From NCBI GenBank assembly GCA_046350055.1, contig JAXMBC010000001.1, positions 5,518,001-5,582,000 of the forward strand: a stretch of 64,000 bases of DNA, given 5' to 3'. Of this stretch, positions 14,982 through 23,714 are shown in pieces. The translations under genes were made by a program, and so were the position numbers. Below the pieces are notes generated by a model. The model was given only the letters and a program-made list of their open reading frames with translations. It was not told where the DNA came from and did not search any database. The first letter of the stretch is position 1, and every line of letters begins with the position of its first letter. Source of the DNA: JAEUIE01 sp046350055. Lineage in GTDB: Bacteria; Planctomycetota; Planctomycetia; Gemmatales; HRBIN36.

Positions 14982-16539
14982 CGGTTACCCACCACGCCAG
15001 GGTGGCGGTGGGGGCGGCGGACACTACGGTCGTCGCGGCCAGGGTCACGGCTCTGGACATGCTCAAGGTCATGGCCAGGGACGCGGGCGTGGCTACGGCC
15101 ACGGACAAGGCCAGGGCGGCAACTATGGCAACCAGGGCCAGGGACATGGTCAAGGGGGCTACGGAAACCAGGGGCAGGGTCAGGGCGGCTACGGCAACCA
15201 GGGTGGCTATGGTCATCAAGGCGGCGGTGGCGGCCAGCGCCGTCAGGGCGGCCGCTACCAGAACCACGGCGGACAGGGACGCTACCAGGGAAACCAGCAG
15301 CGTCGCTATCATCAGGGACAGGGGAACATCCCCCGGTCTGCTGCTGATCTCGCTGCTCCACCACTTCCCGGCGCCGACATGCCCGGTGAGCAGGAACTTC
15401 TCGCTCCCGCCACGCCACCACTCACCCAACTCACCACCTTCACCGGCGTCCTGGAACTGCACCCCAAGGGCTATGGCTTCCTTCGCCAGTTGAAGCGATA
15501 CATGATGGCACAGGTAGGCGACCCCTACGTGGGCAATCACCTCGTCGAACGCTTCCACCTGCCGCCCGGCGTGCTCATTGAAGGCACCCTCGAACCAGGA
15601 CCACCAGGGTCCATGGGACCACGCCTTCGCAGCATCGAGAAGATCGAAGGCCAGCCAGCTGCACCCATTCAGCATCGCGATTTCGAAACGCTCACTCCCA
15701 TTGATCCCGAACAGTGGATTCGTCTGGAAACCAATGTCGAGCCGATCAGCACCCGCGTGCTCGATATGCTCGCCCCCATTGGCAAGGGACAGCGCGGCCT
15801 CATCGTCGCACCGCCCCGCTCCGGCAAGACCATCCTGCTTCAGCAGATTGCTACTGCCGTCGCCACCAATTACCCTGAAATGCACATCATGGTCATTCTG
15901 GTCGATGAACGACCCGAAGAAGTGACCGACATGAGCCGCACGGTGCGTGGCGAGGTCTGTGCCAGCAGTTCAGACCGGGAAACCATCCAGCATATCCGCA
16001 TGGCCGAAACCGCGCTCAACCGGGCTAAGTTCCTGGCTACGCAGGGCAAGGACGTGTTCGTGCTGCTCGACAGCCTCACCCGTCTGGCTCGCGCCTACAA
16101 CAAGGAAAGCAATTCCGGCCGCACCATGACAGGCGGCGTCGATATCAAGGCCCTCGAAATTCCCAAGCGTCTCTTCGGCTCGGCCCGTGCCTTCGAAGAA
16201 GGTGGCTCGCTCACCATCATGGGCACCGCCCTCATCGAAACCGGCTCCAAGCAGGACGACGTGATCTTCCAGGAGTTCAAAGGCACCGGCAACATGGAAG
16301 TGGTGCTCGACCGCAAGCTCGCCGAACGCCGCATCTACCCTGCCTTCGACATTGGTGCTTCCGGCACCCGCAAGGAAGAACGCATCCTGCCTGCCGAGAT
16401 GTACAAGCAGGTCACCATGGTCCGCCGCTCCCTGGCTGGCATGAAAAGCGTCGATGGCATGATGATGCTGATCGACAAGCTGCAGAAGAGCAAAACCAAC
16501 GCCGAGTTCCTCGACAAGATGGGCAAGTCCATGCGGTAA
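14950..16539 (+). CDS. rho: Transcription termination factor Rho with Gly/Gln/Asn-rich N-terminal domain
   Basis: The C-terminal 370 residues are a normal Rho: an RNA-binding segment with HPKGYGFLR, Walker A APPRSGKT at about residue 287, Walker B VFVLLDSLTRLARAYN, and a C-terminal GTGNMEVVLDR block. Rho is a hexameric RNA translocase that ends transcription. Residues about 15-145 are unusual, being built almost entirely of Gly, Gln, His, Arg, Asn and Tyr in repeats such as GQGQGGYGNQG, an RGG/prion-like composition. The primary RNA-binding site segment after GFLR is also divergent from the usual YxPxxDDIYVS pattern. The start ATG lies inside thyX. Confidence 0.95.
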   Translation: MRPAHLTERSDGYPPRQGGGGGGGHYGRRGQGHGSGHAQGHGQGRGRGYGHGQGQGGNYGNQGQGHGQGGYGNQGQGQGGYGNQGGYGHQGGGGGQRRQGGRYQNHGGQGRYQGNQQRRYHQGQGNIPRSAADLAAPPLPGADMPGEQELLAPATPPLTQLTTFTGVLELHPKGYGFLRQLKRYMMAQVGDPYVGNHLVERFHLPPGVLIEGTLEPGPPGSMGPRLRSIEKIEGQPAAPIQHRDFETLTPIDPEQWIRLETNVEPISTRVLDMLAPIGKGQRGLIVAPPRSGKTILLQQIATAVATNYPEMHIMVILVDERPEEVTDMSRTVRGEVCASSSDRETIQHIRMAETALNRAKFLATQGKDVFVLLDSLTRLARAYNKESNSGRTMTGGVDIKALEIPKRLFGSARAFEEGGSLTIMGTALIETGSKQDDVIFQEFKGTGNMEVVLDRKLAERRIYPAFDIGASGTRKEERILPAEMYKQVTMVRRSLAGMKSVDGMMMLIDKLQKSKTNAEFLDKMGKSMR

Positions 16540-16566
16540 GGGCTTATGGACCCCGAGAGGGTTTCA

Positions 16567-17547
16567 TTAACGCCTTCCGATAATCCCAATTCCCCGTCGT
16601 CCTCGCCTGTTCTCACAACACAGCGGCATCTCTAGCGCCGTCTGTGGTAATTCCAGCACCGGATGCTGCTTCGCCCAGGTATCCTCATACCCCGGCGAAG
16701 TGAGCCGGGAGCGCTGCAGTACTCGCAGGCTGGCCCAGTAGGGCTCATCCAGTTCCGGGCAGAACTCGGTGAGCAGTTTCTTCATCTGCTTCACTTTCAT
16801 GGTCAGGTAAACATCGTCCCGGGCACGGGCCTCCATCTCCACGATGTTCACGAGCATGCAGCGAAACACTTCAGCCTTGTCTTCCTCGACGCCCGACGTG
16901 GCATACTCGGTAATGAAGCCCGGTTTCGACTGCCGCACAATACCCTGCATGTTACCGCGAGCGGAGATGCCACCATTGCCATACTTGAAGCCAGGCGGGT
17001 TCAGCTTCTTCCAGACATCATCCCCATACACCATGCCGTCATCCCTGAAATCGACATAGTGGAAGAACTCGTGATGCACCACACCACGGAAATAGTGTTC
17101 GTAGACAGGATCGGTATGGTTGAACGCTACCGAATAATACATGCCTTCGTGATGGTAATCGGGAATCGCTTCCCGCTCGATGCGTTCCACAGGAAGACGA
17201 AACTGCCTGCCAAAGACGATGTACTTGAGCTTCGTGCGGTGCACGAGCATGGTGGGAAGCAGCCGCCATTCCTCGATGAAGACAGGCAGGAAATGCTCAA
17301 GGTCTGCAAGCTTCGCCTGCAAACCCTGTATGCGATAGGACCCTGGCCGCTGGCGGGGAAAGAGCCAGGAATCAAGATACACCACCAGACGATAGTCCCG
17401 TTCGATCTCTGCCAGTTCCGCCTGCAGCCGGAGACTGAGCCGAGTACGGATACTCAGCGGCTTCGCAGCTGCACAGCATTCAGGAAGCAGACTACACAGC
17501 AGGGTGATGGACGCGACGAAGCGCAGCAGCCAAGGCATGCCAGTCAC
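16567..17547 (-). CDS. Secreted putative zinc metallopeptidase (HEFFH)
   Basis: This 326-residue protein has an N-terminal signal peptide ending near CCAAAK. Around residue 160 it carries HHEFFHYVDF, the HExxH zinc site, and a Glu-rich helix GVEEDKAEVF about 60 residues later that can supply the third ligand as in gluzincins. The C-terminus is basic (RRGRRG). No named peptidase family could be assigned, but planctomycetes encode related putative zinc-binding peptidases. It starts nine bases after the stop of the M6 peptidase gene upstream, so they probably share a transcript. Confidence 0.78.
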   Translation of the reverse strand: MTGMPWLLRFVASITLLCSLLPECCAAAKPLSIRTRLSLRLQAELAEIERDYRLVVYLDSWLFPRQRPGSYRIQGLQAKLADLEHFLPVFIEEWRLLPTMLVHRTKLKYIVFGRQFRLPVERIEREAIPDYHHEGMYYSVAFNHTDPVYEHYFRGVVHHEFFHYVDFRDDGMVYGDDVWKKLNPPGFKYGNGGISARGNMQGIVRQSKPGFITEYATSGVEEDKAEVFRCMLVNIVEMEARARDDVYLTMKVKQMKKLLTEFCPELDEPYWASLRVLQRSRLTSPGYEDTWAKQHPVLELPQTALEMPLCCENRRGRRGIGIIGRR

Positions 17548-17556
17548 CCTTGTCGG

Positions 17557-19413
17557 TTAGTAATACTCCACACCGACATCAAACGCGATTCGGCCATCGC
17601 CCAGCTTTCGGATATTCGTGATGTGCACGGGAATACCACCACCCTTTTGCGAACGGCTGCTCGGCGTGGTGTAAGGCGTGAAAGCATTGTTTGACAGGCT
17701 CGGGTAGGGCACGACCGTCAGATACCGACCCGGGCCTTCCGGCCCTGAAATGCCATGCGACTCCTCGAGCAACGGCCTGCCATCCACAACTCGCCAAATC
17801 AGCAGGCCATCGTTCGGCAGATCCTTGTCGAAGCTGCGGGCCTGACGGTTCTCGAGCAGGAAGTACTCGCTGCCATCCTTGCGGACCAGCACCTTCAGGC
17901 ATTCCCTGTCGCCATTCGTTACAGGGCTGAGGATGATGTGCTGTTTGACTGAAGGGTCGATCACGGTCGGCTTGAGCCAGCCCATCTTCTCCTTGCACCA
18001 GGCCGACATATGACGTGGCCGGCCTTCGTTGCCATGTCCATTTGCCATCGTACACCAGATGCCCAGGCCTTCGGAACCCGGAGCCTCGGGACGGGCATAC
18101 AGATCAGGCAGCCCCAGCATGTGACCAAATTCATGCGTGATCACACTATGGCTGCTGAACGTATTACCACCTTCGGGGCAGATAAAGTACGCCCAGCGCT
18201 TGCCCTTGTAAAAATGGCTGGAGCGGTGTGGCCAATACAAGGCACCGCGATTGGTCTGCACCCGTCCGCCGGCATAGATGAAGAAGATGCCATCGAAGCC
18301 ATCCAGGGCATTCTCACCATCACGTGCCAGCAGCTTATCCAGTGCTTCAGTCAGCAAGGCATTGCGGACGGTGTCATTGGAGTAGTCAGCACGCTTGCGA
18401 CTCACCTGCACCCACTGGAATGCCTGACCATCGACCCGGAACTTGCCATACGACTGCTCGCGATAGAAGTCGTTCATGCTGCCATACACTGGCTGGCCTG
18501 AGGGGCTGGTGCCCACATAAGTGCCCGTGCTGAAGAGCATCTTCTCCCAGTCGGTGAGGCCAAAGCGCGGGTTGTGCTTCACATCGCTATATTCAATCGG
18601 CACGATGGCCAGCCGATACACACTCTTCTGGAATGTCGTAGCGGAGCGTTCATCCCAGCGAGTATTCTGACGGCCACCTCGGCCACCAGCACTTTCATTC
18701 CCTGCCATCTTGACCGCAAGGGGAATCTCCTTCCCCGATCGCAGCACCACCAGTTGCACCAGGTCGCCTACCTTGCGGCTGGCAATCAGGTTGGTCAGCA
18801 GCTCCGAGCCGGTAACGGTTTCGTCGTCCATCTTGATGATGATGTCACCTGCTTTGACTCCCGCTGACTCTGCTGGCGAGGAAGGCTGCATGCTTTCCAC
18901 CTTCACACCATCCACCGTTTCTGTGGTGCGGATACCCAGAGTCGGTGGCGCCCCGGTGGCAGAAAGGGGCCGGCTGGTTGCTTCTGCCTTCACCAGCACG
19001 TCCTGACGCTTGCCATCCCGTTCGATGGTAAACTTCACGGACTCGCCTGCAGTTCTGCTGCGCAGGTAATCGCCCAGCAATCTGCCATCCACGACCGTCT
19101 GCCCGCCGACAATCACCAGGGCATCGCCTTCTTTCAGGCCTGCCTTGGCCGCAGGGCTGTTGATGCTTACGCCACTGATCTTCCAGTAGGTGAAGCTACC
19201 TTGCGGCGGTTCCACGGCAATACCTACAAAGCCGGGCTGGGGTTGTACTTCATTGACGTTCCAGGTCTTGGGAGCCTCTACAGTGACCACCTGCCGCAGT
19301 TCCACATACCCGGGCAACACCGCCTGGCGGTCCTGTTGCCGAGGGTCTTTCGGGTGAGAGGCTTGTGCATGAAGGAGTGCAGGAACGAACAGAGCAAGGA
19401 AGGTGTAACGCAT
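17557..19413 (-). CDS. Secreted M6-family metalloprotease with two PDZ domains
   Basis: This 618-residue protein starts with a signal peptide (about 17 residues). Two PDZ domains follow at about residues 45-145 and 150-235, each with the typical SPAAxAGLKxGDxIxxxxG core. The catalytic part resembles M6 (immune inhibitor A type) proteases: an FYREQSYGKF block, then HEFGHMLGLPD, which is HExxHxxGxxD with a normal third ligand, then a WCTMANG segment acting as the Met-turn. It should act outside the cytoplasm on proteins, with the PDZ pair recruiting substrate. The next gene downstream is a second zinc peptidase. Confidence 0.9.
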   Translation of the reverse strand: MRYTFLALFVPALLHAQASHPKDPRQQDRQAVLPGYVELRQVVTVEAPKTWNVNEVQPQPGFVGIAVEPPQGSFTYWKISGVSINSPAAKAGLKEGDALVIVGGQTVVDGRLLGDYLRSRTAGESVKFTIERDGKRQDVLVKAEATSRPLSATGAPPTLGIRTTETVDGVKVESMQPSSPAESAGVKAGDIIIKMDDETVTGSELLTNLIASRKVGDLVQLVVLRSGKEIPLAVKMAGNESAGGRGGRQNTRWDERSATTFQKSVYRLAIVPIEYSDVKHNPRFGLTDWEKMLFSTGTYVGTSPSGQPVYGSMNDFYREQSYGKFRVDGQAFQWVQVSRKRADYSNDTVRNALLTEALDKLLARDGENALDGFDGIFFIYAGGRVQTNRGALYWPHRSSHFYKGKRWAYFICPEGGNTFSSHSVITHEFGHMLGLPDLYARPEAPGSEGLGIWCTMANGHGNEGRPRHMSAWCKEKMGWLKPTVIDPSVKQHIILSPVTNGDRECLKVLVRKDGSEYFLLENRQARSFDKDLPNDGLLIWRVVDGRPLLEESHGISGPEGPGRYLTVVPYPSLSNNAFTPYTTPSSRSQKGGGIPVHITNIRKLGDGRIAFDVGVEYY

Positions 19414-19509
19414 AGCAGTACAGGGGTTGGGGATACTCAGATTCAGCTTAACCGATGATGGCCATGATGCCAGTAAAATGAAGCTGCGGCTGCAGATATG
19501 AGAAGCTGT

Positions 19510-19977
19510 TCACTCCCCCCGAGCCATCGCCTTGCCCTCTACCAGTGTCTGCGAATAACCTCGTTGCAGCACTTTGTCCTGCTGATTCAGAATCTCCTGT
19601 TGCCAGGTAATCAGGGCCCGCTTGCCTCTGCTTCGGACTTCCTTCTCCATCAATGTCGTACGAACATGCAGTGTATCGCCGATGAATACTGGTTCGAGGA
19701 ACTGCCATTCACGAATGCCTACAAAGGCAAGCGTCCGCATGGGGGGACTGAAGATGGTCAGGCCGCTGGAGATGGACATGATCAGGACACCGTGGGCGAT
19801 GGGTTTGCGAAACGGCCCACGGGCAGCGAATTCGTGATCCATATGGATGGGGTTGAAGTCACCACTGAGACCCGCATAGTTGGCCAGGTCAGCCTCGGTA
19901 ATAGTGCGGCCTGGTGATATCCAGCTCTGTCCGACGTCCACATCATCCATGTACAGATGGAAACTGCTGTACGACAT
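19510..19977 (-). CDS. MaoC-like hotdog-fold dehydratase
   Basis: This 155-residue protein fits the MaoC/(R)-specific enoyl-CoA hydratase group. It has an ITEADLANYAGLSGDFNPIH segment in which the Asp and His are the usual catalytic pair, followed by IAHGVLIMSI and VFIGDTLHVRT. Such proteins hydrate enoyl-CoA thioesters in fatty-acid or related metabolism. The start overlaps the end of the glutamate-cyclase-like gene by 35 bases, so it is the last gene of the rluA-led operon. The substrate is unknown. Confidence 0.88.
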   Translation of the reverse strand: MSYSSFHLYMDDVDVGQSWISPGRTITEADLANYAGLSGDFNPIHMDHEFAARGPFRKPIAHGVLIMSISSGLTIFSPPMRTLAFVGIREWQFLEPVFIGDTLHVRTTLMEKEVRSRGKRALITWQQEILNQQDKVLQRGYSQTLVEGKAMARGE

Positions 19978-20995
19978 GCGTCTGTTCCTGCTTATGTGCC
20001 AACCAGATTTGCAACTGATCCATCGTCTTCCGGTACGCCTTCCATTCTAATCCATCCACGGTGAGTTGGCATGCTGCCGTGACGCCATCTACCAGCGGTT
20101 CCTTAACCAGCGTTGCCTCCCAAAGCTGGGCTTCACGGTCAGCATCGAAGAGCCTGGCGAGATCATACTGCTGGCGAAGCCAGGTAGTTCCCGCAGCCAG
20201 TGCGTAGGCTCCCCAGTTGCTGATGCCTGCGACAATCAGGTGGTGAGTAGGAATCCGGCAGGCTATCTTGCTGCCCCCTTCGATATTCGCCCGGATGACA
20301 TCCCAGGGCAGCTTGCCCATGCCAATCTCATTGCCCCCATCACCAATCCCAATGGACCACACTCCGGCGGGCAGCGTTTCAAACAGGCGATGCGCCGGCG
20401 AAGTGAATGCCGCCAGATCGTAGCCCCGCATGTTGTGAGGCCGGTTCCAACTGATGGCATCCACTTCCTGCGTAAAAGCACCCAGGGGCGCAGGCTGGTC
20501 GACATACTGCTGCATAAGTGATTGCAGGGTATGGCTAGGCCCCACTCGTTCAATCGATACGAGATGAGTGAGGTGCGAATGCTGTTGCCAGAACTGCTGA
20601 CACCATGGTTCGAAGTTGGGGATATCTGCTGAAGGCAGGTCTTTCAGATGAATATGATCTTCCAGGCCATTGAGCCGCAGTGCTACTTCGTGTACCGCAT
20701 TGCAACCCGCTTCGGCCAGGATAGTAACCCCTGCCCCGAGACGGTGGAGCACCTCGGCCAGAAAGATGGCACCAAGCGGGCCATCCGTTTCGTAGCTCTC
20801 GGCTCGGGCCACGTAGAAGCCGGTGACAATGGCGACTTCAAGCCGCTTCGTACCAGCGAGCGAGCGGCAGGCAGCTTCCAGATCAGGAGCTGACAGACTC
20901 ACCAGGCTCCGCCCCGCAATGCGATCCAGCCCGCGACCGCCCGGGTCAGCGGTGATGAGATGCCGGAGTTGCGAGAAGAACTGCCAGTCGGTCAT
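19943..20995 (-). CDS. DUF4392 / D-glutamate cyclase-like protein
   Basis: This 350-residue protein resembles the DUF4392 domain of the vertebrate mitochondrial D-glutamate cyclase and its bacterial relatives. The visible blocks are TGFYVARAESYETDGPLGAI, VSIERVGPSHT, a GIGDGGNEIGMGK loop, and a CRIPTHHLIVAGISNWGAYA segment near the C-terminus. The family turns D-glutamate into 5-oxo-D-proline. The ATG overlaps the rluA stop by four bases and the 3' end overlaps the MaoC gene, so all three are translationally coupled. The biological link among them is not obvious. Confidence 0.85.
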   Translation of the reverse strand: MTDWQFFSQLRHLITADPGGRGLDRIAGRSLVSLSAPDLEAACRSLAGTKRLEVAIVTGFYVARAESYETDGPLGAIFLAEVLHRLGAGVTILAEAGCNAVHEVALRLNGLEDHIHLKDLPSADIPNFEPWCQQFWQQHSHLTHLVSIERVGPSHTLQSLMQQYVDQPAPLGAFTQEVDAISWNRPHNMRGYDLAAFTSPAHRLFETLPAGVWSIGIGDGGNEIGMGKLPWDVIRANIEGGSKIACRIPTHHLIVAGISNWGAYALAAGTTWLRQQYDLARLFDADREAQLWEATLVKEPLVDGVTAACQLTVDGLEWKAYRKTMDQLQIWLAHKQEQTHVVQQFPSVHG

Positions 20996-21705
20996 GTCGT
21001 TATCCTGGTTTCAACCTCGATACCAAGTGGAACAAACGGCTTCCACGCCAGTGGCAGCTCAGCTGTCAGTGTAATGGGATCGTAACTGATTGGATGCTGG
21101 AAGGTCAAGGAGCGAGCGTGCAGGGCGATACCACTGGCGATAGTCTGCTTGGAGCCATATCGCTCATCCCCGACGATGGGATACCCTCGGCTGGCCAGTT
21201 GCACCCGAATCTGATGCGTCCGCCCGGTCTTGGGATGCACTTCCACCCACGTATGAGTCTCGTTCTTTCCTCGACAGGTATACTCCAGTCGGGCGAGCTT
21301 AGCCCCTGGCGTACCAAACTTGACGGCTTGGACGGTACCGCTGAGTGTGTCCTTCCAGAGCCAGTTCTCCCATGTCGCTGCTTCGGGTTGCACATTACCA
21401 CTAACAATAGCCCAGTATTCCTTGTTGACTTGCCCTTCACGGAACTGCTCCGCCAGTCGGCCAGCCGCTTTGCTGTTGCGGGCATAAAGAAGTACCCCGG
21501 AAACAGGCCGGTCCAGCCGGTGGACGACGCCGAGGAAGACATTGCCAGGCTTATTGAACTTCTCCTTGATGTAGGCTTTCACCTGCCGGTCGAGAGTTTC
21601 TTCGCCCCCTTCGTAGCCGGTCGTCAGGTACCCCGCAGGCTTATAGATCGCCAGACAGTGGTTGTCTTCGTAGAGGATGTGGAGCGGAGGAAGTTCAGGT
21701 TGCAT
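20992..21705 (-). CDS. RluA-family pseudouridine synthase
   Basis: This 237-residue protein converts uridine to pseudouridine in rRNA or tRNA. It shows the RluA motif VHRLDRPVSG with the catalytic Asp, an early NHCLAIYKPAG block, and KTGRTHQIRVQLA near the C-terminus. No S4 domain precedes it, so it is a short RluA-type enzyme. Substrate position cannot be told. It is the first gene of a three-gene overlapping operon. Eight bases upstream of its start lies a hairpin shared with the lnt and dnaG starts. Confidence 0.93.
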   Translation of the reverse strand: MQPELPPLHILYEDNHCLAIYKPAGYLTTGYEGGEETLDRQVKAYIKEKFNKPGNVFLGVVHRLDRPVSGVLLYARNSKAAGRLAEQFREGQVNKEYWAIVSGNVQPEAATWENWLWKDTLSGTVQAVKFGTPGAKLARLEYTCRGKNETHTWVEVHPKTGRTHQIRVQLASRGYPIVGDERYGSKQTIASGIALHARSLTFQHPISYDPITLTAELPLAWKPFVPLGIEVETRITT

Positions 21706-21713
21706 AAATGTAG

Positions 21714-21750
21714 TGTAGGCATCTCACTCCGCGAGATGGCCGATTGCAAG
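21714..21750 (-). repeat. Start-proximal hairpin repeat, copy before rluA-family gene
   Basis: On the minus strand it reads TTGCAATCGGCCATCTCGCG followed by GAGTGAGATGCC and TACA, with a six-base stem (CATCTC/GAGATG). Relatives lie immediately before lnt and dnaG. The dnaG copy has a different but still paired stem. Confidence 0.7.
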
Positions 21751-21857
21751 TCAAAAAAACGGTAACAAAGCTTGTTACAGCAGGAGCCTGCCACTATCGA
21801 ATGGTCCCTGCGAAGATGTTGTGTCATGGCAAGTGGCCATCTCAAGGAGCGTGATGC

Positions 21858-23633
21858 TTACACTTTGCGTCGTAACAAATTGAAAACAACCCCTGCAATC
21901 ATCACCACCCAGCAGGCCCAGGGAAGCACATCACCATAGCGGGTATAGATGCTCGTTTCATCGCTCAAAGGCACGCTGCCGATCAGGATACCTTCACGGT
22001 CCTTGGCCTGTCGCCATTCCGAACCCTTGAGATCAACTGCTGGAATGGCTCCTTTGTCATCGGGCCGGGGTGGCACCGTGGCAGGCAAGGCTATCACGCG
22101 GCCCAGGGGATCGATGATGCATGAGATCCCCATATTGACTGATCGCACCATCGAACGGCGATTTTCGATGCAGCGGAAACGGGCGTTGACCAGGTGTTGT
22201 TCGTGCTCTTCGGAACCTTTGAACCATCCATCATTGCTCATGTTAACGAAGAAGTGAGGATGATGCAGTCGCACGAAGTTCCTGCACTGATCATGGACGG
22301 AATCCTCATAACAGACCAGCGGAGCGATGCGATACTCCCGCCATGACAACGTCGTCAGCTCGGTACCCGGCTGAATGGTGTACTCGTATTTGTATGGCGA
22401 GAGCAGCTTCATAAATGGCAGCGTCTCTGCCAGCGGAATATACTCGCCAAAGGGCAGGCATACGATCTTATCGTAAATCCCTGCCTCCTTGCCATTCTTC
22501 AGGAAGAGAATGGCTGAGTTGGTGTGTTTGATATTGTTGTGATGCAAGTCGAACGTGTTAAAACCGAATAGTAGATCGGTGTTCCAGCGTTCAGTGTGGA
22601 ATTTCAGCCAGGCCCTGCAATTCTGCACCATACGATCCCAGGGAAATTCTGGAAACTTCCTGGCTGCAAACTCTGGAACGACATCGCCGTCCATTCGTAT
22701 CCAACTGAATGACAGGCAGGTCTCCGGGGCGATGATGAGTTCGGGACGATAGCGTACAGCAGCTTCACCCAGGTTAAAGTACGTGACATCAATGGTTCGC
22801 CACTTCTCCGGATCGTTTCGCAAGTCTTGCGGCTGGTTACCCTGAAGTATGGCAATGCGAGGCGTCTGAGGTGGAGTAAGATTCGCAGCATCAGATTGCA
22901 ATTGTACAAAACCATACCAGGAAGCCAGGCCAACAAGAATGACAGCAGGCACCAGTTCCCAGCAGACCGTTGCCAGCGTTCGTTTCAGCGTCACTCGTGC
23001 CAGTGACAGGTTCACCAGCATCACGATGAACGACAATCCGTAAACACCTGCCAGATCAGCACATTGCGTCAGCATGACTTCTTCATGCTGGGTATGTCCC
23101 AGCGAATACCAGGAATAGCCGATGTAGATCTGTGAGCGAATGTACTCAAGAGCAGTCCAGACGATCGCACCGGCAAGGAACCATGGCAGACGTAATCGCA
23201 AATGCACTATCCGGGTAAAGAGGAAAAACAGATACCACTGCAGCGAGATGATAAGCGAGAGAACGATGTAGACCGCAATCATCGGAGCACTGGCGAGGCA
23301 AATCCAGCGAAACGCCATCAGGCAGAAAGCAAGCCCCCCAAGCCAGGCAGCAAGTAAAGGGCGATGAAACCAGCGTGTATTTGTTCCTCTCCTTGACAAG
23401 GGGAGGTTAGGAGGGGTGGAAGCGTGCAATGTGGACGCCTGGTCTGCCCCCCCTCCAACTCCCCCTTGTAAAGGGGGAGAGCCAGTCATGATATACTGTT
23501 GCAGCACCCAACCGAGGGGGACGAGCGCAATCCAGCCCAGCCAGCCGGCATTGACCGGAAAGAAGCAGAGCCAGTAGAGCAGGCTCGAGATCAGGCACCA
23601 GCAGAAGGCGGGCAGACTCAGCATGAGTTCCAT
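21858..23633 (-). CDS. lnt: Apolipoprotein N-acyltransferase with an N-terminal insertion
   Basis: Lnt adds the third acyl chain to lipoproteins in the inner membrane. This 591-residue protein has about six N-terminal membrane helices, then a nitrilase-like periplasmic domain with the full triad: Glu in IIAPETCL (about 304), Lys in YDKIVCLPFGEYIP (about 389), and Cys in PLVCYED (about 441). It is longer than the usual 510-540 residues. Residues about 51-82, between the second and third membrane segments, come from a dispersed repeat. The ATG chosen starts just before the first membrane helix; the reading frame upstream is the hairpin repeat. Confidence 0.92.
   Translation of the reverse strand: MELMLSLPAFCWCLISSLLYWLCFFPVNAGWLGWIALVPLGWVLQQYIMTGSPPLQGGVGGGADQASTLHASTPPNLPLSRRGTNTRWFHRPLLAAWLGGLAFCLMAFRWICLASAPMIAVYIVLSLIISLQWYLFFLFTRIVHLRLRLPWFLAGAIVWTALEYIRSQIYIGYSWYSLGHTQHEEVMLTQCADLAGVYGLSFIVMLVNLSLARVTLKRTLATVCWELVPAVILVGLASWYGFVQLQSDAANLTPPQTPRIAILQGNQPQDLRNDPEKWRTIDVTYFNLGEAAVRYRPELIIAPETCLSFSWIRMDGDVVPEFAARKFPEFPWDRMVQNCRAWLKFHTERWNTDLLFGFNTFDLHHNNIKHTNSAILFLKNGKEAGIYDKIVCLPFGEYIPLAETLPFMKLLSPYKYEYTIQPGTELTTLSWREYRIAPLVCYEDSVHDQCRNFVRLHHPHFFVNMSNDGWFKGSEEHEQHLVNARFRCIENRRSMVRSVNMGISCIIDPLGRVIALPATVPPRPDDKGAIPAVDLKGSEWRQAKDREGILIGSVPLSDETSIYTRYGDVLPWACWVVMIAGVVFNLLRRKV
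23386..23480. repeat. Palindromic repeat inserted in frame in lnt
   Basis: The arms CTCTCCTTGACAAGGGGAGG (about 23388) and CTCCCCCTTGTAAAGGGGGA (about 23459) are inverted relatives. They encode PPLQGGVGGG at one end and NLPLSRRGT at the other, peptides I recall as the usual translation of a widespread dispersed repeat. The lnt frame remains open throughout. Confidence 0.75.
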
Positions 23634-23643
23634 CTCAAGAGTT

Positions 23644-23690
23644 TGCAGGCATCTCGCCCTGCGAGACATCCACAGATAGCACTTGCAATC
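23644..23690 (-). repeat. Start-proximal hairpin repeat, copy before lnt
   Basis: On the minus strand it has TTGCAAG, then a 13-base extra segment, then TGTCTCGCAGGGCGAGATGCC and TGCA, with a six-base stem TCTCGC/GCGAGA. It ends 11 bases before the lnt ATG. It is related to the copies before the rluA-type gene and dnaG. Confidence 0.6.
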
Positions 23691-23714
23691 GGCAATCACT
23701 CTGAAGGTGATGCC

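Noticed and set aside
16663..17694. Long open frame opposite the zinc peptidase
   Set aside because: The other strand has a signal peptide and HExxH motif; this frame has no supported start or motif.
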